The notes: generated by a model not told the origin, from the letters alone. Positions 34,844-42,484 are shown, counted from the first letter of the stretch. The stretch: 64,000 nucleotides of DNA from Jatrophihabitans sp964252635 (GCF_964252635.1 NZ_CAXUNP010000004.1:62001-126000); one strand, 5' to 3'. Translations and numbers: made by a program.

Positions 34844-35365
34844 ATGAGCGAATTCCTCAGCGTCCTCGAGCAGGCCACGGCGGAGATCGAGCAGCACGTG
34901 CACGCCGCCGGCTGGGACCGCGGCCCCGCGCTGTTCGCCCTGGTGAGTTCGGGGCAGTTCGCGATCGACGATCCGCAGACCGCGGCACGGCTCGGCATCG
35001 ACCGACTGCCGCCACAGACGCTGACGCCGATCGAGCAGCAGGACCTGCCCGACCAGCCGCTGGACGAGGTGCTGGCCGGGCTGGAGTGGCCGGCGTCCGT
35101 CGTCGGGTGCGCGGTGACGCAGGAGATCGTCATCCTGCCGCCGTCGGCCGAGGCGTCCGTGGCCGACGGCGATGCCGACGCGGCCGCGGCGCACCCCGAG
35201 CGTCGCGAGGCCCGCCTCGCGGTCGGCGTGCTGCGCGACGGGTCGAGCGCGGCGCTGCTGCGCCTGCGTTCGGTCGACGGCTCCGCGGAGGCCGATGAGG
35301 ACCGGCTGACCGGTGCCGACCTGGCCCCCAACCTCGTCGAGGCGTTGCTCGCGACACTGCGCTGA
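34844..35365 (+). CDS. PPA1309 family protein
   Basis: A 173-residue cytoplasmic protein of a small family seen only in actinobacteria. AGWDRGPALFALVSSGQFAIDDP and LEWPASVVGCAVTQEIVILPP are typical segments, and the acidic stretch DGDADAAAAHPERREARLAVGVLRDGSSAALLRLR follows. The function is unknown. Its conserved place between the UPF0182 and PDZ-Lon genes suggests a link to the same envelope-related role. ATG 34844 starts the conserved region; the upstream in-frame sequence reads back into the promoter of the UPF0182 gene. Confidence 0.85.
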   Translation: MSEFLSVLEQATAEIEQHVHAAGWDRGPALFALVSSGQFAIDDPQTAARLGIDRLPPQTLTPIEQQDLPDQPLDEVLAGLEWPASVVGCAVTQEIVILPPSAEASVADGDADAAAAHPERREARLAVGVLRDGSSAALLRLRSVDGSAEADEDRLTGADLAPNLVEALLATLR

Positions 35366-35428
35366 TGTCGCGCTGACGCTGCTACGACGTTGCGCTGACG
35401 GCTCGCGACGAGGCATTGCCGACGCGCG

Positions 35429-36520
35429 TCAGCAGTGCGGGACGGGCTGACCCTTCTCGATGGCGAGCAGGTCCTGGACCGCGCCGTGCAGCGAATCGAC
35501 CTTGACCACGTCCAGACCCTTCGGCGTCGCCTTGCGGACGTCGCTGCAGTTGCCCGCAGGTGCGAGGAACACGCTCGCGCCCTTCCGCTTCGCCGCGATC
35601 ATCTTGAGCTGGATACCGCCGATCGGACCGACCTTGCCGCTGCCGTCGATCGTCCCGGTGCCGGCGATGAAGCGGTCCTTGGTCAGGTCGACGCTGCCGA
35701 CCTTCTCCATGATGCCGAGCGCGAACATCAGGCCGGCCGACGGCCCACCGATCTCGTTGCCGAGCCCGAGGTCGACCGTGAACGGGGCGAGGCAGGTGTC
35801 TGCGACGGTGATGCCCAGCCGTGCGCCCTTCGCGTTCTTCGGCGGCGTGGTCACGGTGACGTCGGTCGTCACGTTCTTGCCCTGACGCACGACCGCCACC
35901 GGAACCGGGGTGCCGGGCTTCAAGGTGCTCAGCACTGCGGTCAACGCCTTCGCGCTGGTGGCCGGCCGGCCCGCCACCGACACCAGCCGGTCGCCGGAGC
36001 GCAGCTTGCCGTCCGAGGGGCCCTTGCCCAGCACACCGACCACGCCGAACCCGCGCGGGTACTTCAGCTCGCACAGGGCCGCCTGCGTCGCGCTGTCCTG
36101 GGAACTCAGAAAGTCCTGCGTGTTCTGCTGGTCGGTCTGTTTCTGCGACGTGCCGGGCGGATAGACCGACGCGCGCGGCACGACCACCTCGTCGTGCTCC
36201 AGCCAGCCCGCGAACGCCTGGAAGGCGCTGATGGACTGCGTGGTCACACTGACCGTCGTGAGGTTGAGGTGCCCGTCGGTGCGGTTCGGGGTGCGTCCCA
36301 CGATCTTGATGATCGAGTTGCCCTGCTCGTCGCTGCCCAGGGTGTTGTACGTGGGACCCGGCGACAGGATCACGTAGGGCACCGGCAGGGTCAGGGCCAG
36401 CACGAACAGCACGATGAACACGACGCCGGCCACGACCAGGGTGCGGACGCGGCGGCTCAGCGCGGCCCAGGCACGACCACCCGGAACGCGCTCGGCCGAG
36501 GGCAGCGGTAGGCGAGCCAC
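35429..36520 (-). CDS. YlbL family secreted PDZ-Lon protease
   Basis: A 363-residue protein. One N-terminal membrane helix (about 28-46) is followed by a PDZ domain (about 150-220, with FGVVGVLGKGPSDGKLRSGDRLVSVAG) and a Lon-type S16 protease domain. The catalytic Ser-Lys dyad is S261 in NEIGGPSAGLMF and K306 in GPIGGIQLKMIAAK. It resembles Bacillus YlbL and M. tuberculosis Rv3194c, which cleave or control envelope proteins at the outer face. The start is uncertain: GTG 36520 or ATG 36571, the latter overlapping the upstream small gene by 29 bp. The gene is 22 nt downstream of that small gene if GTG is used. Confidence 0.9.
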   Translation of the reverse strand: MARLPLPSAERVPGGRAWAALSRRVRTLVVAGVVFIVLFVLALTLPVPYVILSPGPTYNTLGSDEQGNSIIKIVGRTPNRTDGHLNLTTVSVTTQSISAFQAFAGWLEHDEVVVPRASVYPPGTSQKQTDQQNTQDFLSSQDSATQAALCELKYPRGFGVVGVLGKGPSDGKLRSGDRLVSVAGRPATSAKALTAVLSTLKPGTPVPVAVVRQGKNVTTDVTVTTPPKNAKGARLGITVADTCLAPFTVDLGLGNEIGGPSAGLMFALGIMEKVGSVDLTKDRFIAGTGTIDGSGKVGPIGGIQLKMIAAKRKGASVFLAPAGNCSDVRKATPKGLDVVKVDSLHGAVQDLLAIEKGQPVPHC

Positions 36521-36542
36521 CCGGGCAGCGTAACCGGGGCGG

Positions 36543-36764
36543 TCAGCCGGGCTCGTCGGCCCGGGGCGCAACCGCCTCGGGGGACGCGGGCACCGGCGGC
36601 GTCCCGGCCCGGGTCGTCGCGCCCAGGGCGTCGAGGTAGGCGCTGTGCGCCCGCATCGACTCGGCGGTGTCCGGCAACCGGCGCGGCCGGGAGCGCAGCC
36701 AGGACCACAGCGCGGCCAGCACGGTCACCGCGACCGGCACGGCCAACCAGAGAGCCCAGCCCAT
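36543..36764 (-). CDS. Small membrane-anchored protein, unknown function
   Basis: A 73-residue protein with one N-terminal helix (GWALWLAVPVAVTVLAALWSWL), a basic RSRPRRLPDT stop-transfer, and a Pro/Ala-rich cytoplasmic tail. SMRAHSAYLDALG is the only ordered-looking part. ATG 36764 starts just before the helix; a longer frame begins at 36833. It lies upstream of the PDZ-Lon gene and is divergent from the zincin gene, an arrangement common in this locus across actinobacteria. No known function. Confidence 0.6.
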   Translation of the reverse strand: MGWALWLAVPVAVTVLAALWSWLRSRPRRLPDTAESMRAHSAYLDALGATTRAGTPPVPASPEAVAPRADEPG

Positions 36765-36865
36765 GGGCGCGACGCTACCGGCGAGTGGCCGTTCGCCCTG
36801 GGCGCAACGCGGGGCTGCTCCGGAACCGCGCACAGGGGGTGTTCGTCGCTACTACCGTGGACCCC

Positions 36866-38224
36866 ATGAGCAATTTCGGTTTCGGTTTCGGACGCGGCGG
36901 CGACTCCGGCGACGACGGTGACCCGCAGAACCCGATGGGTGGCATGCCGTTCTTCGCCGAACTGCAGAAGATGCTGTCCTGGTCCGGCGGTCCGGTGAAC
37001 TGGGACCTCGCCAAGCAGCTCGCCGCCACGACCATCGCGCAGGGCGGCGGCGGCAACGCGATCGTCAGCCCCGCCGAGCGGCTGGGTGTCTCGGAAGCCG
37101 TCCGTCTCGCCGATCTGTGGCTCGACGACGTCACCGATTTCCCCTCCGGGGTGCAGACGATCGAGTCGTGGTCGCGCACCGAGTGGCTGGACAAGACCCT
37201 GCCGGTCTGGTCCGCGCTGTGCGAACCGGTCGCGTCCCGCGTGGTCGAGGCCATGTCGGCGGCGATCCCCGAGGACCAGCTACAGATGCTCGGGGGCGAG
37301 GGCAACCCGCTGGCCGGCATCATGCAGCAGGTCGGCGGCCTGATGTTCGGCGCGCAGGTCGGCCAGGGGCTCGGCGGGCTGGCCCGTGAAGTCGTGTCGG
37401 CCACCGACATCGGCATCCCGATCGGCCCCGCCGGGGTCGCCGCCATCGTCCCGGCCAACATCGCCGCCTTCGGCGAGGGCCTCGAGCGGCCCGCCGACGA
37501 GGTGCGCCTGTACCTCGCCCTGCGCGAGGCGGCGCACCAGCGCCTGTTCGGTCACGTGCCGTGGTTGCGCCAGCGCCTGCTGGACACGATCGAGGCCTAC
37601 GCGCGCGGCATCACCCTGGACATGTCCTCCCTCGAGGAGGCCATGCGCACCATCGACCCGATGAACCCCCAGGGCATCCAGGACGCGCTCGGTGGCGGGT
37701 TGTTCGCGCCGCAGGAGACGCCCGAGCAGCAGCAGGCCCTGCGCCGGCTGGAGACGCTGCTGGCCCTGGTCGAGGGCTGGGTCGACACGGTGGTCGCCGC
37801 CGCCGCGTCCGACCGGATGCCCGGTGCCGACGCACTGCGCGAGGCCACCCGGCGCCGCCGTGCCTCCGGTGGCCCGGCCGAGCAGACGTTCGCCACCCTC
37901 GTCGGGCTCGAGCTACGCCCCCGCCGCCTGCGCGACGCCGCGGCCCTGTGGTCGAGCGTCACCGAGAAGCGGGGCGTCGGCCCCCGCGACGCGATCTGGG
38001 TGCACCCGGACCTGTTGCCCACCACCGACGACCTCGACGACCCGCTCGGGTTCAGCGACAAGATCATGTCGGAGGAGGACTTCGTCGCCCCCGACGACCT
38101 CAGCGCATTGCTCGGTGACTCCGGGGCCGGCGCCGAGCCCACGGACGAGCCGGGAGACGGGCCGGAGGGCAAGCCCGAGGACGAGTCCGACGACGAGCCG
38201 AGGGACAAGCCAGGCGACGTCTGA
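36866..38224 (+). CDS. Zincin-like metalloprotease (DUF2342 family)
   Basis: A 452-residue protein of the actinobacterial DUF2342/Zincin_2 family (Rv3195-like). The presumed metal motif is in LREAAHQRLFGHVPWLRQRL, where EAAH is present but the first His of HExxH is Arg, and the third ligand is not obvious. IGIPIGPAGVAAIVPANIAAFGEGL is a well-conserved membrane-like segment. The Asp/Glu/Pro-rich C-terminus (about 415-452) is disordered. Whether the family has protease activity is not established as far as can be judged here. ATG 36866 is 100 nt from the divergent small membrane gene. It ends 12 nt from the convergent metallopeptidase gene. Confidence 0.85.
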   Translation: MSNFGFGFGRGGDSGDDGDPQNPMGGMPFFAELQKMLSWSGGPVNWDLAKQLAATTIAQGGGGNAIVSPAERLGVSEAVRLADLWLDDVTDFPSGVQTIESWSRTEWLDKTLPVWSALCEPVASRVVEAMSAAIPEDQLQMLGGEGNPLAGIMQQVGGLMFGAQVGQGLGGLAREVVSATDIGIPIGPAGVAAIVPANIAAFGEGLERPADEVRLYLALREAAHQRLFGHVPWLRQRLLDTIEAYARGITLDMSSLEEAMRTIDPMNPQGIQDALGGGLFAPQETPEQQQALRRLETLLALVEGWVDTVVAAAASDRMPGADALREATRRRRASGGPAEQTFATLVGLELRPRRLRDAAALWSSVTEKRGVGPRDAIWVHPDLLPTTDDLDDPLGFSDKIMSEEDFVAPDDLSALLGDSGAGAEPTDEPGDGPEGKPEDESDDEPRDKPGDV

Positions 38225-38236
38225 CGGGTCTCCCGA

Positions 38237-38764
38237 TCAGCGCTGGTCGGCGAGCGGACGCTGTGCCGCGGCGCTGACGCCGTCGAGGAAACCGCGTGCC
38301 CGCTCGGTGCGCGGGTAGGCGGCCAACAGTGCCCAGAAACGCGGTCCGTGCCCCGGCTCGATGAGGTGGGCCAGCTCGTGGAGCAGCACGTAGTCCTGCA
38401 CCCACCCCGGCATGGCCAGCAGGCGCCGCGACATCCGGATGGTCCGGTCGTCCGGCGTGCACGACGCCCACCGACTGCGCATCGGGGCGACCCAGCGCAC
38501 CCGGGCGGGGCGGGCCCGCCCGTCGAGGTAACGCGTCGACAGCTCGACGGCCCGCCGCGTGAGCTCCGCGTCGTCGCCGCGCGCATCCCCGGCCGCGCGA
38601 TCGACACGCGCCACCATCCGCGACACCCACTCCCGCTCCTCGGCTGCGGTGAACCCGTCCGGGATCAGGACGACGACCCGTTCACCGTCGCGATAGGCAG
38701 AGACCGTACGTCGGCGCTTGGCGCTGCGGCGCACCTCGACCCGGTCCCCGTCGTCGCCGCGCAC
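38237..38764 (-). CDS. M48/YgjP-type zinc metallopeptidase with repeated start region
   Basis: A protein of about 175 residues with the YgjP/WLM-type motif VLLHELAHLIEPGHGPRFWALL, where the HExxH His residues and a later His bind zinc. MRSRWASCTPDDRTIRMSRRLLAMP is the other conserved segment. It is the protease-like domain often found next to the DUF2342 gene. The start is ambiguous: the DNA upstream is a 21-bp tandem repeat in which each unit contains a Shine-Dalgarno-like sequence, six bases, and an in-frame GTG. GTG 38764 is the last of these and starts the unique sequence; ATG 38848 starts the array and would add 28 residues in seven-residue repeats (VVRSGGD). Confidence 0.82.
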   Translation of the reverse strand: MRGDDGDRVEVRRSAKRRRTVSAYRDGERVVVLIPDGFTAAEEREWVSRMVARVDRAAGDARGDDAELTRRAVELSTRYLDGRARPARVRWVAPMRSRWASCTPDDRTIRMSRRLLAMPGWVQDYVLLHELAHLIEPGHGPRFWALLAAYPRTERARGFLDGVSAAAQRPLADQR

Positions 38765-38844
38765 GACTTCCCCTCCGCTGCGCACGACATCTCCTCCGCT
38801 GCGCACGACATCTCTTCCGCTGCGCACGACATCTCCCCCGCGGC
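38761..38844. repeat. Four tandem 21-bp repeats, each with SD and GTG on the minus strand
   Basis: Units at 38761-38781, 38782-38802, 38803-38823 and 38824-38844. Read on the minus strand, the SD-like core is GGAGGG, GGAGGA, GGAAGA and GGGGGA in turn, then six bases, then GTG in the same frame as the metallopeptidase. The repeat length is a multiple of three, so copy changes would keep the frame. Confidence 0.85.
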
Positions 38845-38910
38845 GCATGGTGCACACGCTAGCCACACCTTCCGACACCGCGGGGAACCCGGACGCCCGA
38901 GGTGTCCGAC

Positions 38911-39021
38911 TTGTACACACCGCTGTCCACAGATGTGAATATTGACTTTAGGGTTATCCCTGGTGACGGTGCGTGATCGGAATGTTGCGTGGTGGCCCGC
39001 CCTCGATCGGCCTGTGGACAA
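38911..39021. promoter_or_regulatory. Cluster of DnaA-box-like 9-mers and an AT-rich segment
   Basis: TGTGGACAA at 39013-39021 is the exact complement of TTGTCCACA, the actinobacterial DnaA box. TTGTACACA (38911-38919) and CTGTCCACA (38923-38931) each differ from it by one base. Between them lies the AT-rich stretch GAATATTGACTTTAGGG (from 38937). The region separates divergent genes. The gap 38765-39050 holds this cluster and the 21-bp repeats and no other gene was seen. Confidence 0.5.
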
Positions 39022-39050
39022 CGGCCCGGACGGTGCTGCGACCCGGCACG

Positions 39051-40151
39051 ATGTGCGGCGTGACCCGATCCGACGCGGCCGCGGCCCCGGCCGGCTTCCA
39101 GCTCAGCCCGGCCGCCCGACTGCTCTGGCGGACGGCGGACTCCATCCACCTGGAGCTCGGACACCGCCGTGCCGTGGTCGAGAACCTGCCCGGACCGGTC
39201 GTCCGCCACCTGGTCACGGGCCACGAACCGATCGGCCACGACCCGGTCGGCCTCGGCGGCCCGGTTCACGGACCGCAGGTCGCGTTGCCCGAGCTCGCGC
39301 CCGACGTCCTGGAGGCGCTCGACACCCTCGTCGACGACGGGTTCCTGTGGACCCGGACCGGTGTGGACGACGGCCTGCGCACGCCGCCCACGCCTCGCCT
39401 GGCCGGCCAGCTCGCGGCCCTGGCCGTCCGTCACGGCGAGAGCGCGGCGGAGCTGCTGCACGCCCGTCGGCACTGCTCCGTGGTGGTGGCCGGGAACACG
39501 GCGGCCACCGTCCACCTCGCCGCCCTGCTGGCCGCAGCCGGGGTCGGGCGGGTGCGCTGTGCGGTCGACGGCACGGTCCGACTGCTGCACGCCGTACCCG
39601 GCGGCGTCGACCCCGGCGCGGAGGGCACCGACCTGCAGGTGGCCGCCGTCGATGCGGTGTTGCGAGCCGCGCCCGACGCCGATGTCACGCCGCTGCCCCC
39701 GGACGAGGTCCCCGACCTGACCGTGCTCGCCCAGGCCGGTCCGGTCGACGACGACCGGCGGGCGGCCCTGCACGCGGACCGCGCGGCGCATCTGCGCCTC
39801 GCGGTGGGCGTAGACCACGCCGTGGTCGGCCCGCTCGTGCTGCCGGGGCTGACCAGCTGCCTGCGCTGCGCCGACCTGCACCGTCGTGATCGCGACCCGG
39901 CGTGGCCCGTCCTGTCGGCGCAACTGGCCGTTCCCCGGCGGTACGGGCACCCGAGCGACGTCATCGTCTCGACCCTCGCCGTCGGCGCTGCCGCCCTGCA
40001 GGTGCTGGCCTTCCTGGACGGCGCAGACCCCGCCAGCATCGACGGCACCCTCGAGCTGCACCCCCCGGACTGGCGCGCGCGGCGCCGTTCGTGGTCGCCG
40101 CACCCGGCCTGCGACTGCGGGCTCGGGCGGTTGGGCAGAATGGGGCAGTGA
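39051..40151 (+). CDS. ThiF/E1-like protein, possible TOMM leader-binding type (Rv3196 position)
   Basis: A protein of about 366 residues. The N-terminal 120 residues are a winged-helix-like region. A Rossmann segment HCSVVVAGNTAATVHLAALLAAAGVGRVRC begins near 140; it has the position of the ThiF nucleotide loop, but GxGxxG is degenerate. The C-terminal half has SCLRCADLHRRDRD and HPACDCG, whose four cysteines could bind zinc, as in E1-like cyclodehydratase partners. The whole resembles the ocin-ThiF-like proteins of azole-peptide pathways. No precursor peptide or YcaO gene is seen here, so the role is probably different. ATG 39051 and GTG 39060 are both possible starts. The stop overlaps the ABC1 kinase GTG by 4 bp. 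Confidence 0.75.
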   Translation: MCGVTRSDAAAAPAGFQLSPAARLLWRTADSIHLELGHRRAVVENLPGPVVRHLVTGHEPIGHDPVGLGGPVHGPQVALPELAPDVLEALDTLVDDGFLWTRTGVDDGLRTPPTPRLAGQLAALAVRHGESAAELLHARRHCSVVVAGNTAATVHLAALLAAAGVGRVRCAVDGTVRLLHAVPGGVDPGAEGTDLQVAAVDAVLRAAPDADVTPLPPDEVPDLTVLAQAGPVDDDRRAALHADRAAHLRLAVGVDHAVVGPLVLPGLTSCLRCADLHRRDRDPAWPVLSAQLAVPRRYGHPSDVIVSTLAVGAAALQVLAFLDGADPASIDGTLELHPPDWRARRRSWSPHPACDCGLGRLGRMGQ

Positions 40152-41542
40152 CTGATCACCCGGCCGGCGACGACGGCCGTCCCGGACGCGGGCGGGCCCA
40201 GCGCCCCGAACGCCGCCAGCGCTCCGATCGGCCCTACATCCCGCAGCGGCGGGGGTCGCGCACCGCGAAGCTGGCCTCGCTGCCCCTCGGGGTCGCGGGA
40301 CGAGCCACGCTCGGCCTGGGCCGGCGGATCAGCGGGCGCTCTCAGGAGGAGGTCCAGGCCGACCTGCAGGCCCGCACCGCCGAGCAGCTGTTCAACGTTC
40401 TCGGTGAGCTCAAGGGCGGCGCCATGAAGTTCGGCCAGGCGCTGTCGGTGTTCGAGGCCGCGCTGCCCGAGGAGCACGCCGCGCCCTACCGTGCGGCCCT
40501 GACCAAGCTGCAGGAGGCCGCACCGCCGATGCCCGCGGCCACCGTGCGCACCGTGCTGGACGAGCAGTTCGGGACGAGCTGGCGCAGCCGCTTCCAGGAC
40601 TTCGACGAGACCCCGGCTGCCGCGGCCAGCATCGGCCAGGTGCACCGCGCGGTGTGGAGCGACGGCCGCGAGGTGGCCGTCAAGCTGCAGTACCCCGGCG
40701 CCGGCCCCGCGCTGATGGCCGACCTGTCACAACTCACCCGCTTCGCCTGGCTCTTCGGCCGGATCTCACCGGGGCTCGACGTCAAGCCGCTGCTGGCCGA
40801 GCTCAAGGACCGGGTGCTCGAGGAGCTCGACTACACCCTGGAGGCCGAGTCGCAGCGTGCCTTCGCGGCCGCCTACGCCGACGACCCGGACATCGCTGTG
40901 CCACGCGTGGTGGCCAGCGCCCCGAAGGCCGTCGTCAGCGAGTGGATGGACGGCACCCAGCTCTCCGCGGTGATCAGCGACGGCGACCAGGAGCTACGCG
41001 ACCGCGCCGGCTCGCTGCTCGCGCTGCTGCACTACTCCGCCCCCAGCCGCGCCGGCCTGCTGCACGCCGACCCGCACCCCGGCAACTTCCGCATGCTGGC
41101 CGACGGTCGGCTCGGGGTCATCGACTTCGGCGCCGTCGCCCGGTTGCCCGACGGGTACCCGCCGGCGCTGGGCCGGCTGACCCGGCTGGCCGTCGACGGC
41201 GACGAGGAGGGAGCGCTGGCCGTGCTCCGCGGGCTCGGCTTCGTGCGTCCCGACGTCGATATCACGGCCCACCAGGTGATGGACTACCTCGGCCCGATCC
41301 TCGAACCGCTGCGGGAGCCGACCTTCACCTTCACCCGTGAGTGGATGCGCGAGCAGGCAGCGCGCATCGGCGACCCGCGCAGCGAGCAGGCCCGGGTGGG
41401 CCGCCTGCTCAACCTGCCGCCCGACTACTTCCTGATCCACCGCGTGACGCTGGGCTCGATCGGCGTGCTCTGCCAGCTGGGCGCGACCGCGCCCTACCGG
41501 GCCTTGGCCGAGCAGTGGTCGCCCGGGTTCACCGACGACTGA
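40148..41542 (+). CDS. ABC1/UbiB/AarF family atypical kinase
   Basis: A 464-residue ABC1 family protein (Rv3197-like). KxGQ is in MKFGQALSVFE, AAASIGQVHRAV replaces the P-loop as the A-rich loop, VAVKLQYPG has the catalytic Lys, ELDYTLEAE the ExD motif, HADPHPGNF the catalytic loop and VIDFGAV the DFG. Such proteins have ATPase or kinase activity in lipid and quinone metabolism. In mycobacteria this gene lies in the WhiB7 region and the homologue has been linked to macrolide resistance. A basic N-terminal 40 residues precede the domain. It is translationally coupled with the ThiF-like gene. Confidence 0.92.
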   Translation: MTDHPAGDDGRPGRGRAQRPERRQRSDRPYIPQRRGSRTAKLASLPLGVAGRATLGLGRRISGRSQEEVQADLQARTAEQLFNVLGELKGGAMKFGQALSVFEAALPEEHAAPYRAALTKLQEAAPPMPAATVRTVLDEQFGTSWRSRFQDFDETPAAAASIGQVHRAVWSDGREVAVKLQYPGAGPALMADLSQLTRFAWLFGRISPGLDVKPLLAELKDRVLEELDYTLEAESQRAFAAAYADDPDIAVPRVVASAPKAVVSEWMDGTQLSAVISDGDQELRDRAGSLLALLHYSAPSRAGLLHADPHPGNFRMLADGRLGVIDFGAVARLPDGYPPALGRLTRLAVDGDEEGALAVLRGLGFVRPDVDITAHQVMDYLGPILEPLREPTFTFTREWMREQAARIGDPRSEQARVGRLLNLPPDYFLIHRVTLGSIGVLCQLGATAPYRALAEQWSPGFTDD

Positions 41543-41572
41543 GCGCAGCCCGGGGCGCCGGCGATCCCACCC

Positions 41573-42484
41573 CTATGGGGCCTTTACGTGGACGGCGAGC
41601 CACGCTGGAATGACAAGAATGAGCAGTCTCGAACAAACCGTCGGTGCCGACGTCTGCGGCGGCACTCCCCCGTCCTGTTCGCTGTGCGGGTCGGTGGCGG
41701 ACCCTCGGACGGACGGTGACCCGCCGCTCGGTTGGTCGGCGGACATGATCGAGACCAGCGAGGGAACGCGGCCCCGGTGGGTCTGCCCGACGTGTACGCG
41801 GCGCTTCGTCCGGTCGATCGAGGCCAAGCTCGACCAGCAGTGGTGGTGAGCGGCCTGGGACGGCCCCGCGACGCAGCACGACCCGGCCACCGGATCGGCT
41901 GATCCGGCGACCGGGTCGGACTCATCGGGCGAGTGCCCAGTCGGCCTGACGCCCGTGGCGACGCTCGGCGGCGCGTGCGAAACGCGACAGGCGGCGCCAG
42001 CGCCGTTGGGCGGCCAGCTCGCGGGCCACGCCCGCCTCCCGGCTGCGTCGCTGCCCGTCGTGCATTCGCTCGCGGGCGAGGGCTTCGTGCATGGTGTACA
42101 TCTCGATGCTCCCTGACAGTTGGTGTGCAGTTCGGTGGTGGACCGGTGTCGCGGCGATCCCGCCGCGACCTCGGTGCTGTCGGCCTTGCGCGGGCGTCCG
42201 CGCGGCCGCTTGCGGGCGATGACCGTGCCGCGCTCGAAGATCTCGCCGCCCCACACGCCCCAGGGCTCCCGACGCTCGATGGCGCCTTCGAGGCAGGTGA
42301 GGCGGGCCGGGCACTGGTGGCAGAACGACTTCGCGCGCTCGAGCTCGGCCGGGGTCTCGGCGAACCAGAGCTCGGCGTTCTCCACCCGGCAGGGCAGGTC
42401 GTCCGGACACTGCTTCGAGAGCGGGTCCAGCGCGTCGACCGCGATCGGGTCGAGCACGAGCTCATCGGTGCAGCTGGTCAACAC
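41573..42484 (-). CDS. whiB7: WhiB7 transcriptional regulator, frame without the expected stop
   Basis: The first 100 residues are a clear WhiB7: four iron-sulfur cysteines (C32, C55, C58, C64), the G[VI]WGG turn at 76-81 (GVWGGE) and the AT-hook RGRPRK at 95-100. WhiB7 holds a 4Fe-4S cluster, binds the primary sigma factor and activates intrinsic antibiotic resistance genes. GTG 42484 has GGAGGT 8 nt upstream. WhiB7 proteins usually end just after the AT-hook (92 residues in M. tuberculosis). Here the frame stays open for 200 more codons to 41573, through the 59-residue gene, the hairpin at 41880-41917, and the antisense zinc-ribbon gene. The functional protein probably ends earlier or the stop has been lost; residues beyond about 125 are not WhiB-like. 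Confidence 0.85.
   Translation of the reverse strand: MLTSCTDELVLDPIAVDALDPLSKQCPDDLPCRVENAELWFAETPAELERAKSFCHQCPARLTCLEGAIERREPWGVWGGEIFERGTVIARKRPRGRPRKADSTEVAAGSPRHRSTTELHTNCQGASRCTPCTKPSPASECTTGSDAAGRRAWPASWPPNGAGAACRVSHAPPSVATGVRPTGHSPDESDPVAGSADPVAGSCCVAGPSQAAHHHCWSSLASIDRTKRRVHVGQTHRGRVPSLVSIMSADQPSGGSPSVRGSATDPHSEQDGGVPPQTSAPTVCSRLLILVIPAWLAVHVKAP
41610..41849 (+). CDS. Small zinc-ribbon protein
   Basis: A 79-residue protein with two CxxC pairs (CSLC near 23 and CPTC near 59) that form a zinc ribbon. The segments PLGWSADM and FVRSIEAKLDQQWW at the end resemble small actinobacterial proteins that end in KLDxxWW, known to the reader as uncharacterised. ATG 41610 or 41619. It follows the ABC1 kinase by 67 nt in the same direction and ends 31 nt before a strong hairpin shared with the convergent whiB7 transcript. 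The function is unknown; DNA or RNA binding is a guess from the fold only. Confidence 0.7.
   Translation: MTRMSSLEQTVGADVCGGTPPSCSLCGSVADPRTDGDPPLGWSADMIETSEGTRPRWVCPTCTRRFVRSIEAKLDQQWW
41880..41917. terminator. Bidirectional hairpin between the zinc-ribbon and whiB7 transcripts
   Basis: A 17-bp stem with two mismatches (arms 41880-41896 and 41901-41917, loop GGCT) lies between the zinc-ribbon stop (41849) and the stop of the 59-residue gene (41922) on the other strand. It is the natural end for both convergent transcripts. Confidence 0.75.
41922..42101 (-). CDS. Small basic helical protein downstream of whiB7
   Basis: A 59-residue protein rich in Arg and Ala (MYTMHEALARERMHDGQ at the start), probably a single or paired helix. 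The ATG has GGGAG 8 nt upstream. Third positions are about 83 percent G or C by hand count. Its stop is 4 nt before the bidirectional hairpin. Similar short Arg-rich proteins starting with HEALARERM are frequent in actinobacteria, to the best of my memory, without known function. It overlaps the stop-less whiB7 frame completely, in another frame. It is probably co-transcribed with whiB7. Confidence 0.6.
   Translation of the reverse strand: MYTMHEALARERMHDGQRRSREAGVARELAAQRRWRRLSRFARAAERRHGRQADWALAR

Noticed and set aside
38911..39021. Chromosomal replication origin
   Set aside because: Only three DnaA-like boxes, no dnaA/dnaN/recF/gyrB neighbours, and the surrounding gene order is that of a conserved non-origin locus.
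39051..41542. Azole-peptide (TOMM) biosynthesis cluster
   Set aside because: The ThiF-like protein alone suggests it, but there is no YcaO cyclodehydratase, dehydrogenase or short precursor gene nearby, and the same gene pair is found in the ordinary mycobacterial locus.
41573..42484. A genuine 303-residue WhiB7 with a long new C-terminal domain
   Set aside because: The extension overlaps a well-formed 59-residue gene with its own ribosome site, crosses a strong hairpin and is antisense to the zinc-ribbon gene, and its sequence is Ser/Pro/Ala low-complexity. Kept only as an anomaly.
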